Positions 1 through 6,396 of a stretch of DNA of 7,046 nucleotides are shown one piece after another. The stretch comes from RGIG6291 sp964602275 (GTDB lineage Bacteria; Bacillota; Clostridia; TANB77; UBA1234), in NCBI GenBank assembly GCA_964602275.1, contig CAZRQF010000051.1:1-7046 (forward strand), read 5' to 3'. A model generated the notes under the pieces. It ran no database searches. It had not been told where the DNA came from and saw only the letters and a list, made by a program, of their open reading frames with translations. The position numbers and the translations under genes are program-made. Positions within the stretch are counted from its first letter, which is position 1, and each line of letters begins with the position of its first letter.

Positions 1-318
1 TCTGTACAACCATAATTGCCTTAAAATAGGCAATTACAATCGTTAGCAAAAATTTTTGAGTTATTAAAAACAAAGTGGTTTATACTAAATCAAAAATATA
101 AATGCATGCGACACCAAACAAAATCTTCGCTCAAATATAAAGCCTACGCATTAACCATATATTAAGAAAAGCGATATAGCTAATTTTGCAAACAGTATAC
201 TCTCATCGCCGACTAAATATTATCTAAGTATCACTTAAACAATAAATAATCTTTGCTCGAACATATAAGCACCAAAAAGATACCGATACGCTCTTTGCTA
301 AACTAGTAAAGTTCCTAC
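1..318 (-). ncRNA. Possible leftward non-coding transcript (speculative)
   Basis: A candidate promoter at 325-354 points left and would start RNA near 318. The DNA to its left lacks a usable reading frame but carries a base skew expected of a minus-strand transcript (G over C on that strand), the degenerate repeats, and the hairpin at 13-36 near the far end. I do not recognise any known RNA family in it (not tRNA, tmRNA or RNase P RNA). The 3' end is not defined, and the feature may be no more than a promoter-like match next to spacer DNA. Confidence 0.2.
13..36. repeat. Perfect 8-bp inverted repeat (hairpin)
   Basis: TAATTGCC at 13-20 is perfectly complementary to GGCAATTA at 29-36, with an 8-nt loop. 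No T-run follows the stem on either strand, so it is not a convincing intrinsic terminator. It could be a weak terminator, an mRNA 3'-end structure of an upstream gene, or an operator. Only the symmetry is seen; the function is not. Confidence 0.45.
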
Positions 319-319
319 G
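124..319. repeat. Three degenerate direct repeats of about 25 bp
   Basis: Copies lie at 124-149, 250-272 and 292-319. All begin with TCTT[C/T]GCT, followed by an A-rich stretch and an AAG or TAAG; copies 1 and 3 both end in CCTACG. Their starts are 126 and 42 bp apart, that is 12 and 4 DNA turns, so the copies would lie on the same helix face. No clear copies exist at the intervening 42-bp steps (166 and 208). Repeats this degenerate may be chance in AT-rich DNA, or could be protein-binding iterons or repeats in a leftward RNA. Confidence 0.3.
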
Positions 320-324
320 ATAGT

Positions 325-354
325 ATTATATGCGAAAGGCAAAAAAATATTCAA
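325..354 (-). promoter_or_regulatory. Candidate leftward SigA-type promoter
   Basis: Read on the minus strand, TTGAAT (354-349) is followed after 18 bp by a perfect TATAAT (330-325). The -10 is consensus and the -35 matches TTGACA at four of six bases. It would be divergent from the operon promoter, with the Spo0A-type boxes between the two. In AT-rich DNA such matches arise by chance, and no gene is seen downstream. Confidence 0.4.
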
Positions 355-364
355 AAAATTTTTG

Positions 365-381
365 TGTCGAATTTTGTCGAA
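365..381 (+). promoter_or_regulatory. Tandem Spo0A boxes (0A boxes)
   Basis: Two perfect TGTCGAA heptamers lie at 365-371 and 375-381, in the same orientation and exactly 10 bp apart. TGNCGAA is the established 0A box bound by the sporulation master regulator Spo0A, and tandem boxes with 10-bp spacing are the arrangement known for a Spo0A dimer, as in the B. subtilis abrB control region. Here the boxes are centred about 58 and 48 bp upstream of the predicted start of the operon transcript, just upstream of the -35. That position fits activation, although repression cannot be excluded. That Spo0A binds here is inferred from the motif. Confidence 0.72.
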
Positions 382-390
382 CGAAAAAAG

Positions 391-419
391 TTGACTTTTG
401 CAAGTTTTGAGAATATATT
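391..419 (+). promoter_or_regulatory. SigA-type promoter of the operon
   Basis: TTGACT (391-396) and TATATT (414-419) are separated by the optimal 17 bp and each match the SigA consensus at five of six bases. Transcription should begin near 424-427, giving a leader of about 92 nt before the first start codon. It is the only strong rightward promoter I see ahead of the tightly packed genes, so it probably drives all of them. Confidence 0.75.
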
Positions 420-441
420 TTAAATGTAAATTGAATTTTAT

Positions 442-483
442 AGGGCTTAATATTTCTACAATGGGAATATTATGCCCTTTTTT
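442..483 (+). terminator. Intrinsic terminator in the operon leader (attenuator-like)
   Basis: The arms 442-454 (AGGGCTTAATATT) and 466-478 (AATATTATGCCCT) form a 13-position stem with a single T-T mismatch and an 11-nt loop, topped and tailed by a GGGC/GCCC clamp and followed directly by six T residues (478-483). This is the form of a rho-independent terminator. It starts only about 16 nt into the predicted transcript and ends 34 nt before the first gene, so it should abort most transcripts unless something allows read-through. GGG at 463-465 could instead pair with CCC at 475-477, offering a possible competing fold. Alternatively it ends a short RNA of about 58 nt. Confidence 0.7.
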
Positions 484-517
484 GTGTGCAAAAAAAGGAT
501 AGTTAGGAGCGGAAAAA

Positions 518-1042
518 ATGAAATTAAAAAATAAAAAAGATTTAAATGGCGATATTAAAAGTTTAATACCGATAAGAGAAATTGGTAATGGAATAATAAA
601 GCTTAATAGCGGAAAGAAAATTATAGTTTTTAAAGTAGAACCTACTAACTTTAAATTAAAAACAAATTTGGAGCAAAACGCTATTTTGAATGGTTATAAA
701 TTGTTTTTAAAAAGATGTAACTTTGATATGCAAATTTTAATTCAAACACAAAAAAGAGAGTTAGATGGGTATATAAAAAATATTAAAAGAGCTTCTTATA
801 TAGAGCCACAACTTAAAGAAATGATAGAAGATTATATAAATTTTTTAGAGGTTACATCTAGAAATAAAGAAATAGTTTCTAAAACTTTTTATATTTTAGT
901 TGATGTAACAAATGAAAATGAAGATGAGGTCTTTCTGAAAATAAGTGAAAGCTTAAAAAGTTGTGACAACGAAGTACAAAAATGTGATTTTAATGAAACG
1001 ATAAAAGTTATAAAAAATTACTTAAATAGGAAAATAGTATAA
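518..1042 (+). CDS. TraC-like small protein of type IV secretion/conjugation
   Basis: A 174-residue cytosolic protein with no signal peptide or membrane segment. Residues about 14-90 follow the pattern seen in TraC-like proteins found next to VirB4 in Gram-positive conjugation loci: a start like 'LIPIREIGNGIIKL', a strand with 'FKVEP' (38-42), a helix containing 'LEQNAILNGYKLFL', and 'MQILIQT' (71-77). A second helix-rich half contains the strand 'TFYILVDV' (123-130). It resembles the N-terminal alpha/beta part of VirB4 ATPases but lacks any P-loop. The start is supported by AGGAG (505-509), 8 nt upstream of ATG. It sits 14 bp ahead of the VirB4 gene, so a partner or accessory role to that ATPase is likely. 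The family call is from remembered motif patterns; the exact function is inferred. Confidence 0.6.
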   Translation: MKLKNKKDLNGDIKSLIPIREIGNGIIKLNSGKKIIVFKVEPTNFKLKTNLEQNAILNGYKLFLKRCNFDMQILIQTQKRELDGYIKNIKRASYIEPQLKEMIEDYINFLEVTSRNKEIVSKTFYILVDVTNENEDEVFLKISESLKSCDNEVQKCDFNETIKVIKNYLNRKIV

Positions 1043-1056
1043 GAGAGGAAAAGATA

Positions 1057-2868
1057 ATGAATTTTATAGCGAGTAAAACAAGTAGCCTGGAAAATAGTAT
1101 TGTTAAATATGGTGAAGTATCAAAAACGGATGAAATATTTCCTACATATATAGATTTAAAAAATCCTAAGTATGTAGACATTGATGGAAAATATATATCG
1201 TCGCTAATCGTTGTTGATTATTCAAGAGAAATGGACGGCTGTTTTTTAAACAAAATTATTTCTACTGATATTGATTTGCAAATATCAATGTTTTATGAAA
1301 AGCAAAATTCTTATGATGTTATAAAAGAGCTAACTTATAACATTTCAAATAGTGGTGCAAACATAAAAACTTCTAACGAAAATCAAAGTGATATTGATAA
1401 ATTGTCATATACATATCAAGATGCAAAATATATAAGAAAGCAACTCCAAGTGGGTGATGAAGATTTTTATTATTTATGTATTTATATTTTAGTATGTTCA
1501 GAAACGGAAAAACAATTAGAACAAGATTTGCAAAAAATAGAAAGCATTGCCGCAAGTGTTGGATTAAGAACGAGAAGAGCTTTATATAGGCAAGAGCAAG
1601 CACTTGTATCGTCTCTTCCAATTTGTAACAATAATAAAGAATTAAAAAAGCTTGCTGCCAGAAATGTCTTAACAACTGGCATTATTGCTACATATCCTTT
1701 TATTTCAAATGAAATGTTTGATGAAAACGGCATATTAATTGGTCTAAATTCTTTCAATAAATCTTTGGTAATGATAGATAGATTTAACTTAAAAACATAT
1801 AAAAATGCAAATATGTGCGTGCTTGGTACAAGTGGCTCTGGCAAATCATATTTTGTAAAAATGATGATTAATAGAAATAGATATTTAAATATAATTCAAT
1901 ATGTAATTGATCCTGATAGAGAATATTCTACTCTTTGCGAAAAGCTAGGTGGAACTTGTATAAAATTTTCGGGCAAGGAATGTATAAATATAATGGATAT
2001 ACACGAAAATACGGTCGATGAAAATGAATCGTATTTGCAAAATAAAATATCTAAATTAAATGTGTTCTTTTCATTAATTTTTGAAGATATGTTGCAAGAA
2101 GAAAAATCATTGTTAGAAGAATATATTATAGAAGTATATAAAAAATACGGTATAACATTTGACAACGAATCAGTATTTGAAAGTTGCATAGATACAAGCT
2201 TAATAAAAATAAAAAAGTTTAAAAGCTTTGATATGATGCCAAGATTACAAGATGTATATGATGTTATAAAAAAAGATAGGAAATTAAAAAAATATGCTAC
2301 GGTTTTAAAACCGTATATTACAGGTAGTATGAAATATTTAAACGAATATACAAATGTAGATATATCTAACAAATTAGTTGTAGCTGATATACATGATATC
2401 GAAGAAGAAAAAGTGCCAATAATAATGTTTTTAATAACAGAATTGTTTTGGGATAAAATTAAAGAAAAACGAGATACGAAGAAAATAATATACTTAGACG
2501 AAGTGTGGAAACTTATAAATAAAAGTAGTGAAGCTGCTGAATTTGTTTTTAAAATATTTAAAACAATAAGAAAGTTTGGCGGTGCAGCAACTGCGATTAC
2601 TCAAGATATAACAGACTTTTTTGCACTAGATGACGGAAAATATGGACAAGGTATTATTAATAATTCAAGTATAAAATGTATATTTCAATCAGAAGAAAAT
2701 AATATTTTGAAGCTTAGTGAGGTTATTAATCTTTCGGAAGAAGAGAAAAGCAGAATTTTAAATATGGAAAGAGGAAAATGCATTTTGCATTCTGGTAGAA
2801 ATAAAATGATGATAGATGTAAAAGCAACGGATAAAGAGCATGAAATAATTAATACGGATTTAAAATAA
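1057..2868 (+). CDS. virB4: VirB4/TraC-family type IV secretion ATPase
   Basis: At 603 residues this is a complete VirB4-type motor ATPase, the cytoplasmic energy source shared by conjugative type IV secretion systems. Residues about 25-190 form the usual N-terminal VirB4 domain. The RecA-like ATPase core follows: Walker A GTSGSGKS at 257-264 (K263, S264), the family motif DPDREY at 285-290, Walker B IIYLDE at 477-482 (D481, E482), and the TQD motif at 515-517, then the 'INNSSIKCIF' segment typical of the C-terminal part. All key residues are present, so it should be active. The start has AGAGG 8 nt upstream. Because this protein carries its own N-terminal domain, the preceding small gene is unlikely to be a broken-off piece of it. 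A VirD4/FtsK-type coupling protein is less likely given the overall order of motifs. Confidence 0.93.
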   Translation: MNFIASKTSSLENSIVKYGEVSKTDEIFPTYIDLKNPKYVDIDGKYISSLIVVDYSREMDGCFLNKIISTDIDLQISMFYEKQNSYDVIKELTYNISNSGANIKTSNENQSDIDKLSYTYQDAKYIRKQLQVGDEDFYYLCIYILVCSETEKQLEQDLQKIESIAASVGLRTRRALYRQEQALVSSLPICNNNKELKKLAARNVLTTGIIATYPFISNEMFDENGILIGLNSFNKSLVMIDRFNLKTYKNANMCVLGTSGSGKSYFVKMMINRNRYLNIIQYVIDPDREYSTLCEKLGGTCIKFSGKECINIMDIHENTVDENESYLQNKISKLNVFFSLIFEDMLQEEKSLLEEYIIEVYKKYGITFDNESVFESCIDTSLIKIKKFKSFDMMPRLQDVYDVIKKDRKLKKYATVLKPYITGSMKYLNEYTNVDISNKLVVADIHDIEEEKVPIIMFLITELFWDKIKEKRDTKKIIYLDEVWKLINKSSEAAEFVFKIFKTIRKFGGAATAITQDITDFFALDDGKYGQGIINNSSIKCIFQSEENNILKLSEVINLSEEEKSRILNMERGKCILHSGRNKMMIDVKATDKEHEIINTDLK

Positions 2869-2891
2869 AGTTTTATGAGGAGGAATAAAAA

Positions 2892-4169
2892 ATGATAAAA
2901 ATAATAACAGCTTTAGGAAATCCAACTGTAAATAGTGAATTAAAAAAATATGAAAAATACGATGTTATAGGAGATGATTTACAATATCAAGAAGCACTTT
3001 TTGATGTGCTTGAATATGAAGAAGCTGATGTAATAATAATAAGTGGATTGCTACAAGGACAGTTTGAGTTTGACGAATTTGTTCTTGAAGTAAAGAAGAA
3101 AAATATAGGTGCGAGAATAATTGTTATAGTAGATGAAATTGATGACGAAACGAAAAATATTTTGATGGCAAAAGGAATATTCGATATTTTTTATGATGAC
3201 AAAATTACGATGCAAGATATATTAGATTCGATAGATAGAGAAGAGCCAATATCAAGAGCGAGAATACTAAGTGAAATTTCAAGTGAAAAGTATGTAGCAA
3301 TAGAAAAAGAAGAGCAAATAGAAAATAAAATATGTGTGATGCAAAAACAAGAAATAATAGTTGTATCTGGCACAGCGGGCTCTGGAAAGTCTACCGTTGC
3401 GGCAAATTTAGCAAAAAATCTTTCTAAGAAAACAGATTCAAAAATTTTACTTATAGACTTAGATACATTAAATGGCAATATCGATGAATTGTTAGGTATA
3501 AACAAAGTACCAGAAAATGTGGAAATCTTAATAGATGAAGACAAAAAATGTGGAATAAATTATATTGCAGACCTTATTTCAAAAAATAGATTTGACACAA
3601 ATGTGTTAGAAGACTTGGTAGTAACTGCTGGTAAATTTGATGTAGTAACGGGTAATACCTCACTACATTCTTGCCAAAATGTTTTAAACGAAGAATGTTA
3701 TAAAAAACTTATAGAAAGTGCAAAAGAAATATATGATTTTATAATAATAGATACTAGCAGCAATATATTTTTAGATTCTACTAAATGGGCGGTTCAAGTA
3801 GCAAATAGAGTGTTATTTGTTGTTGAAGATTCATATATCTGCTTAAAAAAAGCAACTCAGATGTTGTATGTGTTTGAAGAGCTATGGGCAATTTGGAAAG
3901 GGAAAATCCAATTAATAATTAATAAAGAAACTAGAAATAGTCTAGAAGGAGAAATGATGGAAAAAATATTAGATTTGGATTTGATTGGACGAATACCACA
4001 AAATAGCCAAAACGATGATAACAAATATGAAGAAATTTTAAGAACTATAAATTATATTCCTAAACTTACGATTATGGAAAAAGTAGATAAAATAAAAAGT
4101 TTTTTAAATGTAAAGAAAGATAGCTTTGCACAAATAATTAGTAAAGGAGAAGTAAAACATGCTAATTAA
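2892..4169 (+). CDS. TadZ/CpaE-like ParA/MinD-family ATPase with pseudo-receiver domain
   Basis: A 425-residue protein. Residues about 1-115 alternate strands and helices like a response-regulator receiver ('DVIIIS' 46-51, 'ARIIVIVD' 74-81, 'FDIFYDDK' 97-104), but the position expected for the phosphorylated Asp holds S51, so it is probably a pseudo-receiver. The rest is a ParA/MinD-like P-loop domain: GTAGSGKST at 160-168 (K166), LIDLD at 187-191 (D189, D191), and Walker B IIIDTS at 284-289 (D287). TadZ/CpaE proteins have this two-part build and position Tad secretion machinery at a cell site. The 'signature' lysine of classic ParA/MinD is replaced by T161, as in some atypical TadZ proteins. 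A perfect AGGAGG lies 8 nt before ATG. It precedes and overlaps the TadA gene. A plasmid ParA is unlikely because no ParB is nearby. Confidence 0.82.
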   Translation: MIKIITALGNPTVNSELKKYEKYDVIGDDLQYQEALFDVLEYEEADVIIISGLLQGQFEFDEFVLEVKKKNIGARIIVIVDEIDDETKNILMAKGIFDIFYDDKITMQDILDSIDREEPISRARILSEISSEKYVAIEKEEQIENKICVMQKQEIIVVSGTAGSGKSTVAANLAKNLSKKTDSKILLIDLDTLNGNIDELLGINKVPENVEILIDEDKKCGINYIADLISKNRFDTNVLEDLVVTAGKFDVVTGNTSLHSCQNVLNEECYKKLIESAKEIYDFIIIDTSSNIFLDSTKWAVQVANRVLFVVEDSYICLKKATQMLYVFEELWAIWKGKIQLIINKETRNSLEGEMMEKILDLDLIGRIPQNSQNDDNKYEEILRTINYIPKLTIMEKVDKIKSFLNVKKDSFAQIISKGEVKHAN

Positions 4170-5451
4170 TCCATTAAAAGTAGAAAAAAATAGGGAAAGC
4201 TCAGAAAAAAAGACAGAAGTTAATAGAAATAAAGTTATAGGAGATATAATTTCGTTTTTGATAAAAAATTATTCTGATTATTTAAGCGATATAAATATAA
4301 ACAAAGAAATGGTGGAAAATATAGTTAGAGAGAAAGTGTATAAAGAATATGCAAACTTAAACACAGAATCTACAATAAGCGCTATTTTAGATAGATTATT
4401 TGGATATCATATATTGCAAAAATACATAGATAATACAAATATTTCAGATATTAGAGTAACTAGATACGATAATGTTTTTGTAAAAGAATGTGGAGTATGG
4501 AAAAAAGTAAGCGATACTTTTTTAAACGAAAATGATTATGAAGACTTTGTTAGATATTGTGTTTTGAAAAACGGAGGCAAAATAACAAAAGAATCACCGA
4601 TTGTTGTTGTAAGTGATAGAAAGAGTAATTTAAGAATAGAAGCTGGCGTAGAGCCTGTAAATGTGGAGGCACCAAGCTTAGTAATAAGAATTCATAGACC
4701 AAATGGAATACAAACCTTAGAAGAACTAAAGAGCGAAAATATTGAAATGATAAATAAAGATATTTACGAATTTTTAATAAAAGCAATTGTGGCAGGTTGT
4801 AATATTGTAATTAGCGGAAAAGGTGGAAGTGGAAAGACTACACTTATGAGAAATCTAATAAATAAAATTCCTGAGAATTTATCAATAACATCAAATGAAG
4901 AAACTGCGGAATTATATAGCACGCATCCAAACATTATTCAAAGGGAAATATTAAAAAATCGAAGTGCAGACAAAAATGTTACATTGGCAATGCTTACAGC
5001 ACATTCGCTTGTAATGTCAAATGATGTTATTGTAATAGGAGAATTAAAAGGCGAAGAGGCAATGGTATTTTTAGATGCTATATCTACTGGGCATAGAGGA
5101 TATGCAACGGTGCATTCGGATAGTAGTAAAAATACGGTGGATAGATTAGTTACACTTATGAAAAGAGATGCGAAAGCTCAAATGTATACAGACAAATATT
5201 TAAGAAAACTTTTGGCGATGTCAGTAGATATAGTTATATATATGAATAACTTTAAAGTGCAAGAAATTACAGAAGTGTATTATGACGAAGAGCAAGACGA
5301 TATAGCTTATAATCCATTATATGAATTTAAATTGGACAAATATGAAAATGGAAAATTAATAGGAAAATTTAAAAAACTAGGCAAGCCAATGGCAAAAGCA
5401 AAAACTAAAATAGATTTATATAAAAAAGAAATAGAAAGGCAAATGGCATGA
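4159..5451 (+). CDS. TadA/CpaF/VirB11-type secretion ATPase
   Basis: A 430-residue hexameric-type secretion ATPase, close to the usual length of TadA/CpaF. After an N-terminal helical part (about 20-90) comes the N-terminal domain ('DIRVTRYDNVFV', about 99-110), then the ATPase core: Walker A GKGGSGKTT at 220-228 (K226), an Asp-box-like NEETAEL at 246-252, Walker B VIVIGE at 290-295 (E295), and the His box TGHRG...TVH at 310-319 (H312, H319). Two positions are unusual: the Asp box has E248 where Asp is common, and GELKG (294-298) has Lys in place of the usual Arg. The ATG overlaps the upstream gene by 11 bp, with AAAGGAG (4143-4149) 9 nt before it, which suggests translational coupling. It probably powers filament assembly or substrate movement together with the membrane protein that follows. 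CpaF/TadA is favoured over VirB11 because of its TadZ and TadB/C neighbours. Confidence 0.9.
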   Translation: MLINPLKVEKNRESSEKKTEVNRNKVIGDIISFLIKNYSDYLSDININKEMVENIVREKVYKEYANLNTESTISAILDRLFGYHILQKYIDNTNISDIRVTRYDNVFVKECGVWKKVSDTFLNENDYEDFVRYCVLKNGGKITKESPIVVVSDRKSNLRIEAGVEPVNVEAPSLVIRIHRPNGIQTLEELKSENIEMINKDIYEFLIKAIVAGCNIVISGKGGSGKTTLMRNLINKIPENLSITSNEETAELYSTHPNIIQREILKNRSADKNVTLAMLTAHSLVMSNDVIVIGELKGEEAMVFLDAISTGHRGYATVHSDSSKNTVDRLVTLMKRDAKAQMYTDKYLRKLLAMSVDIVIYMNNFKVQEITEVYYDEEQDDIAYNPLYEFKLDKYENGKLIGKFKKLGKPMAKAKTKIDLYKKEIERQMA

Positions 5452-6386
5452 TAATAAATATAATTTTATTAATATTAATTTTTATGGTTTGCTATCAATA
5501 TGCAAGCAAAATAGTAGAAGAAAAATTGATTGTGAGATTATCAAAATATTTAGCACTAAAAGATGAAAAATATCACAATGAATTGATAAAGTATTATGAT
5601 AAAAACAAGAAAATAAAGATAAATAGAAAACTTAATATTATTCACAAAATAAATATACTTATAGACCGCTCAGGAATAAATAGAGGGTTAATTGTAAATC
5701 CAATAACCGTCATGCTTGCATGTTTCATTTGCGTAATAGCAGTTTGCTTGGTAACACTAAAAATATTTAAGCAGACTTTACTTTCGTGCATTATTGCTGC
5801 ACCTTCATTTTTATTCCCGATAATAATTTTAAAATCAATTTCGGAATACAATGAAGAAAAAATCGAAAAAGTAATTCCAAATTTTTTGTTGCAATTAAAA
5901 AATTATACACAAATAAATAACGACATTATATATGCTTTTAAAGAAGTAGAAACTATAAAGCCGTTGCAGACATATTTGAATAAGTTTTTGATAGAAGTAA
6001 ATAGTGGAGTGAATTTTGAAAATGCAATAGATAATCTAAACGAAAAAATAAAAAATAAAGAACTTGAAAAATTATTTAATAATATTAAAAAATGCTATAT
6101 AAGTGGTGGTTCTTTTTCGGAATTGATAAATAAAAGTTACTATATGGTGTCAATGATTCAAAAAGAAAAACTTCAAAGGAGAGAAGAAACAAAAGGTGCA
6201 AGAATGGTTTTGTTTATTTTAATAGCGTTAGATTTGATAGTATATTTTACATACATAAATAACAATAAAGAAAATTATATAATTATGCAAAAAAGCGTTA
6301 TGGGTAGCATGATACTATATTGGAATTTTATAAGTATGTGGCTTTTAATATTTTTAGCACAAAAAGTAAAAGAAATTGATGAATAG
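5448..6386 (+). CDS. TadB/TadC-like T2SF-family inner-membrane platform protein
   Basis: A 312-residue membrane protein. Hydrophobic segments lie at about 2-18, 85-107, 109-131, 252-270 and 284-305. The cytosolic stretch between the third and fourth (about 140-245) looks like a type II secretion F (T2SF) domain, with 'VIPNFLLQLKNY' near its start and 'GGSFSELIN' (220-228) near its end. T2SF proteins form the membrane platform turned or pulled by the TadA-type ATPase, and the gene immediately after tadA is their usual place. Length matches TadB or TadC (about 300 residues); I cannot tell which. ATG overlaps the upstream stop as ATGA, with a weak AAAGG 8 nt before it, so translation is probably coupled to the TadA gene. 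Tad systems normally have two such proteins; only one is seen here. Confidence 0.8.
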   Translation: MIINIILLILIFMVCYQYASKIVEEKLIVRLSKYLALKDEKYHNELIKYYDKNKKIKINRKLNIIHKINILIDRSGINRGLIVNPITVMLACFICVIAVCLVTLKIFKQTLLSCIIAAPSFLFPIIILKSISEYNEEKIEKVIPNFLLQLKNYTQINNDIIYAFKEVETIKPLQTYLNKFLIEVNSGVNFENAIDNLNEKIKNKELEKLFNNIKKCYISGGSFSELINKSYYMVSMIQKEKLQRREETKGARMVLFILIALDLIVYFTYINNNKENYIIMQKSVMGSMILYWNFISMWLLIFLAQKVKEIDE

Positions 6387-6396
6387 GAGAAAAAAT

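Larger units (their letters stand above)
1..517. other. Non-coding regulatory region upstream of the operon
   Basis: No open reading frame of useful length with a ribosome binding site is visible on either strand; the longest ATG-started frames I checked by hand are about 8 to 19 codons and lack a Shine-Dalgarno site. The right part (about 325-517) holds promoters, Spo0A-type boxes and a terminator hairpin, listed separately. The left part (about 100-300) has about twice as many C as G on the + strand (about 44 C to 22 G by my hand count), opposite to the G-over-C bias of the genes to the right. That could mean leftward transcription, a decayed sequence, or a non-coding control region. The gene upstream of position 1 is not visible. 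Confidence 0.75.

Noticed and set aside
106..165. 19-codon frame starting ATG at 106
   Set aside because: No Shine-Dalgarno site and very short. Reading on past its stop in the same frame looks somewhat protein-like but has a stop about as often as chance predicts for this AT content, so a decayed gene is not supported.
225..237. Palindrome TAAGT-ATC-ACTTA as a possible operator
   Set aside because: Five-base arms in AT-rich DNA are expected by chance, and it is not placed at a promoter.
47..364. Two similar A-tract palindromes (CAAAAATTTTTG at 47-58 and a 13-bp version at 352-364) flanking the skewed block
   Set aside because: Too simple in sequence to treat as a mobile-element boundary; no target duplication or transposase accompanies them.
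1..517. tRNA, tmRNA, CRISPR array or insertion sequence in the upstream region
   Set aside because: A TTCGAGC stretch on the minus strand near 255-262 recalls a T-loop, but the flanking bases do not form a T-stem. No regular repeats with spacers and no transposase frame are present.
1373..2372. Minus-strand open frames of 100-158 codons inside the VirB4 gene
   Set aside because: They are shadows of an AT-rich gene; the + strand protein has all VirB4 motifs, and the shadow proteins show no recognisable motif.
3191..3544. Minus-strand open frame inside the TadZ-like gene
   Set aside because: It overlaps the Walker A region of a clear + strand gene and has low-complexity Ser/Ile-rich composition typical of an antisense shadow.
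4550..4786. Minus-strand open frame inside the TadA-type gene
   Set aside because: Leucine/phenylalanine-rich antisense of an A-rich gene; the + strand coding is unambiguous.
5642..5851. Minus-strand open frame inside the T2SF gene
   Set aside because: Antisense shadow over membrane segments 2 and 3 of the + strand protein.
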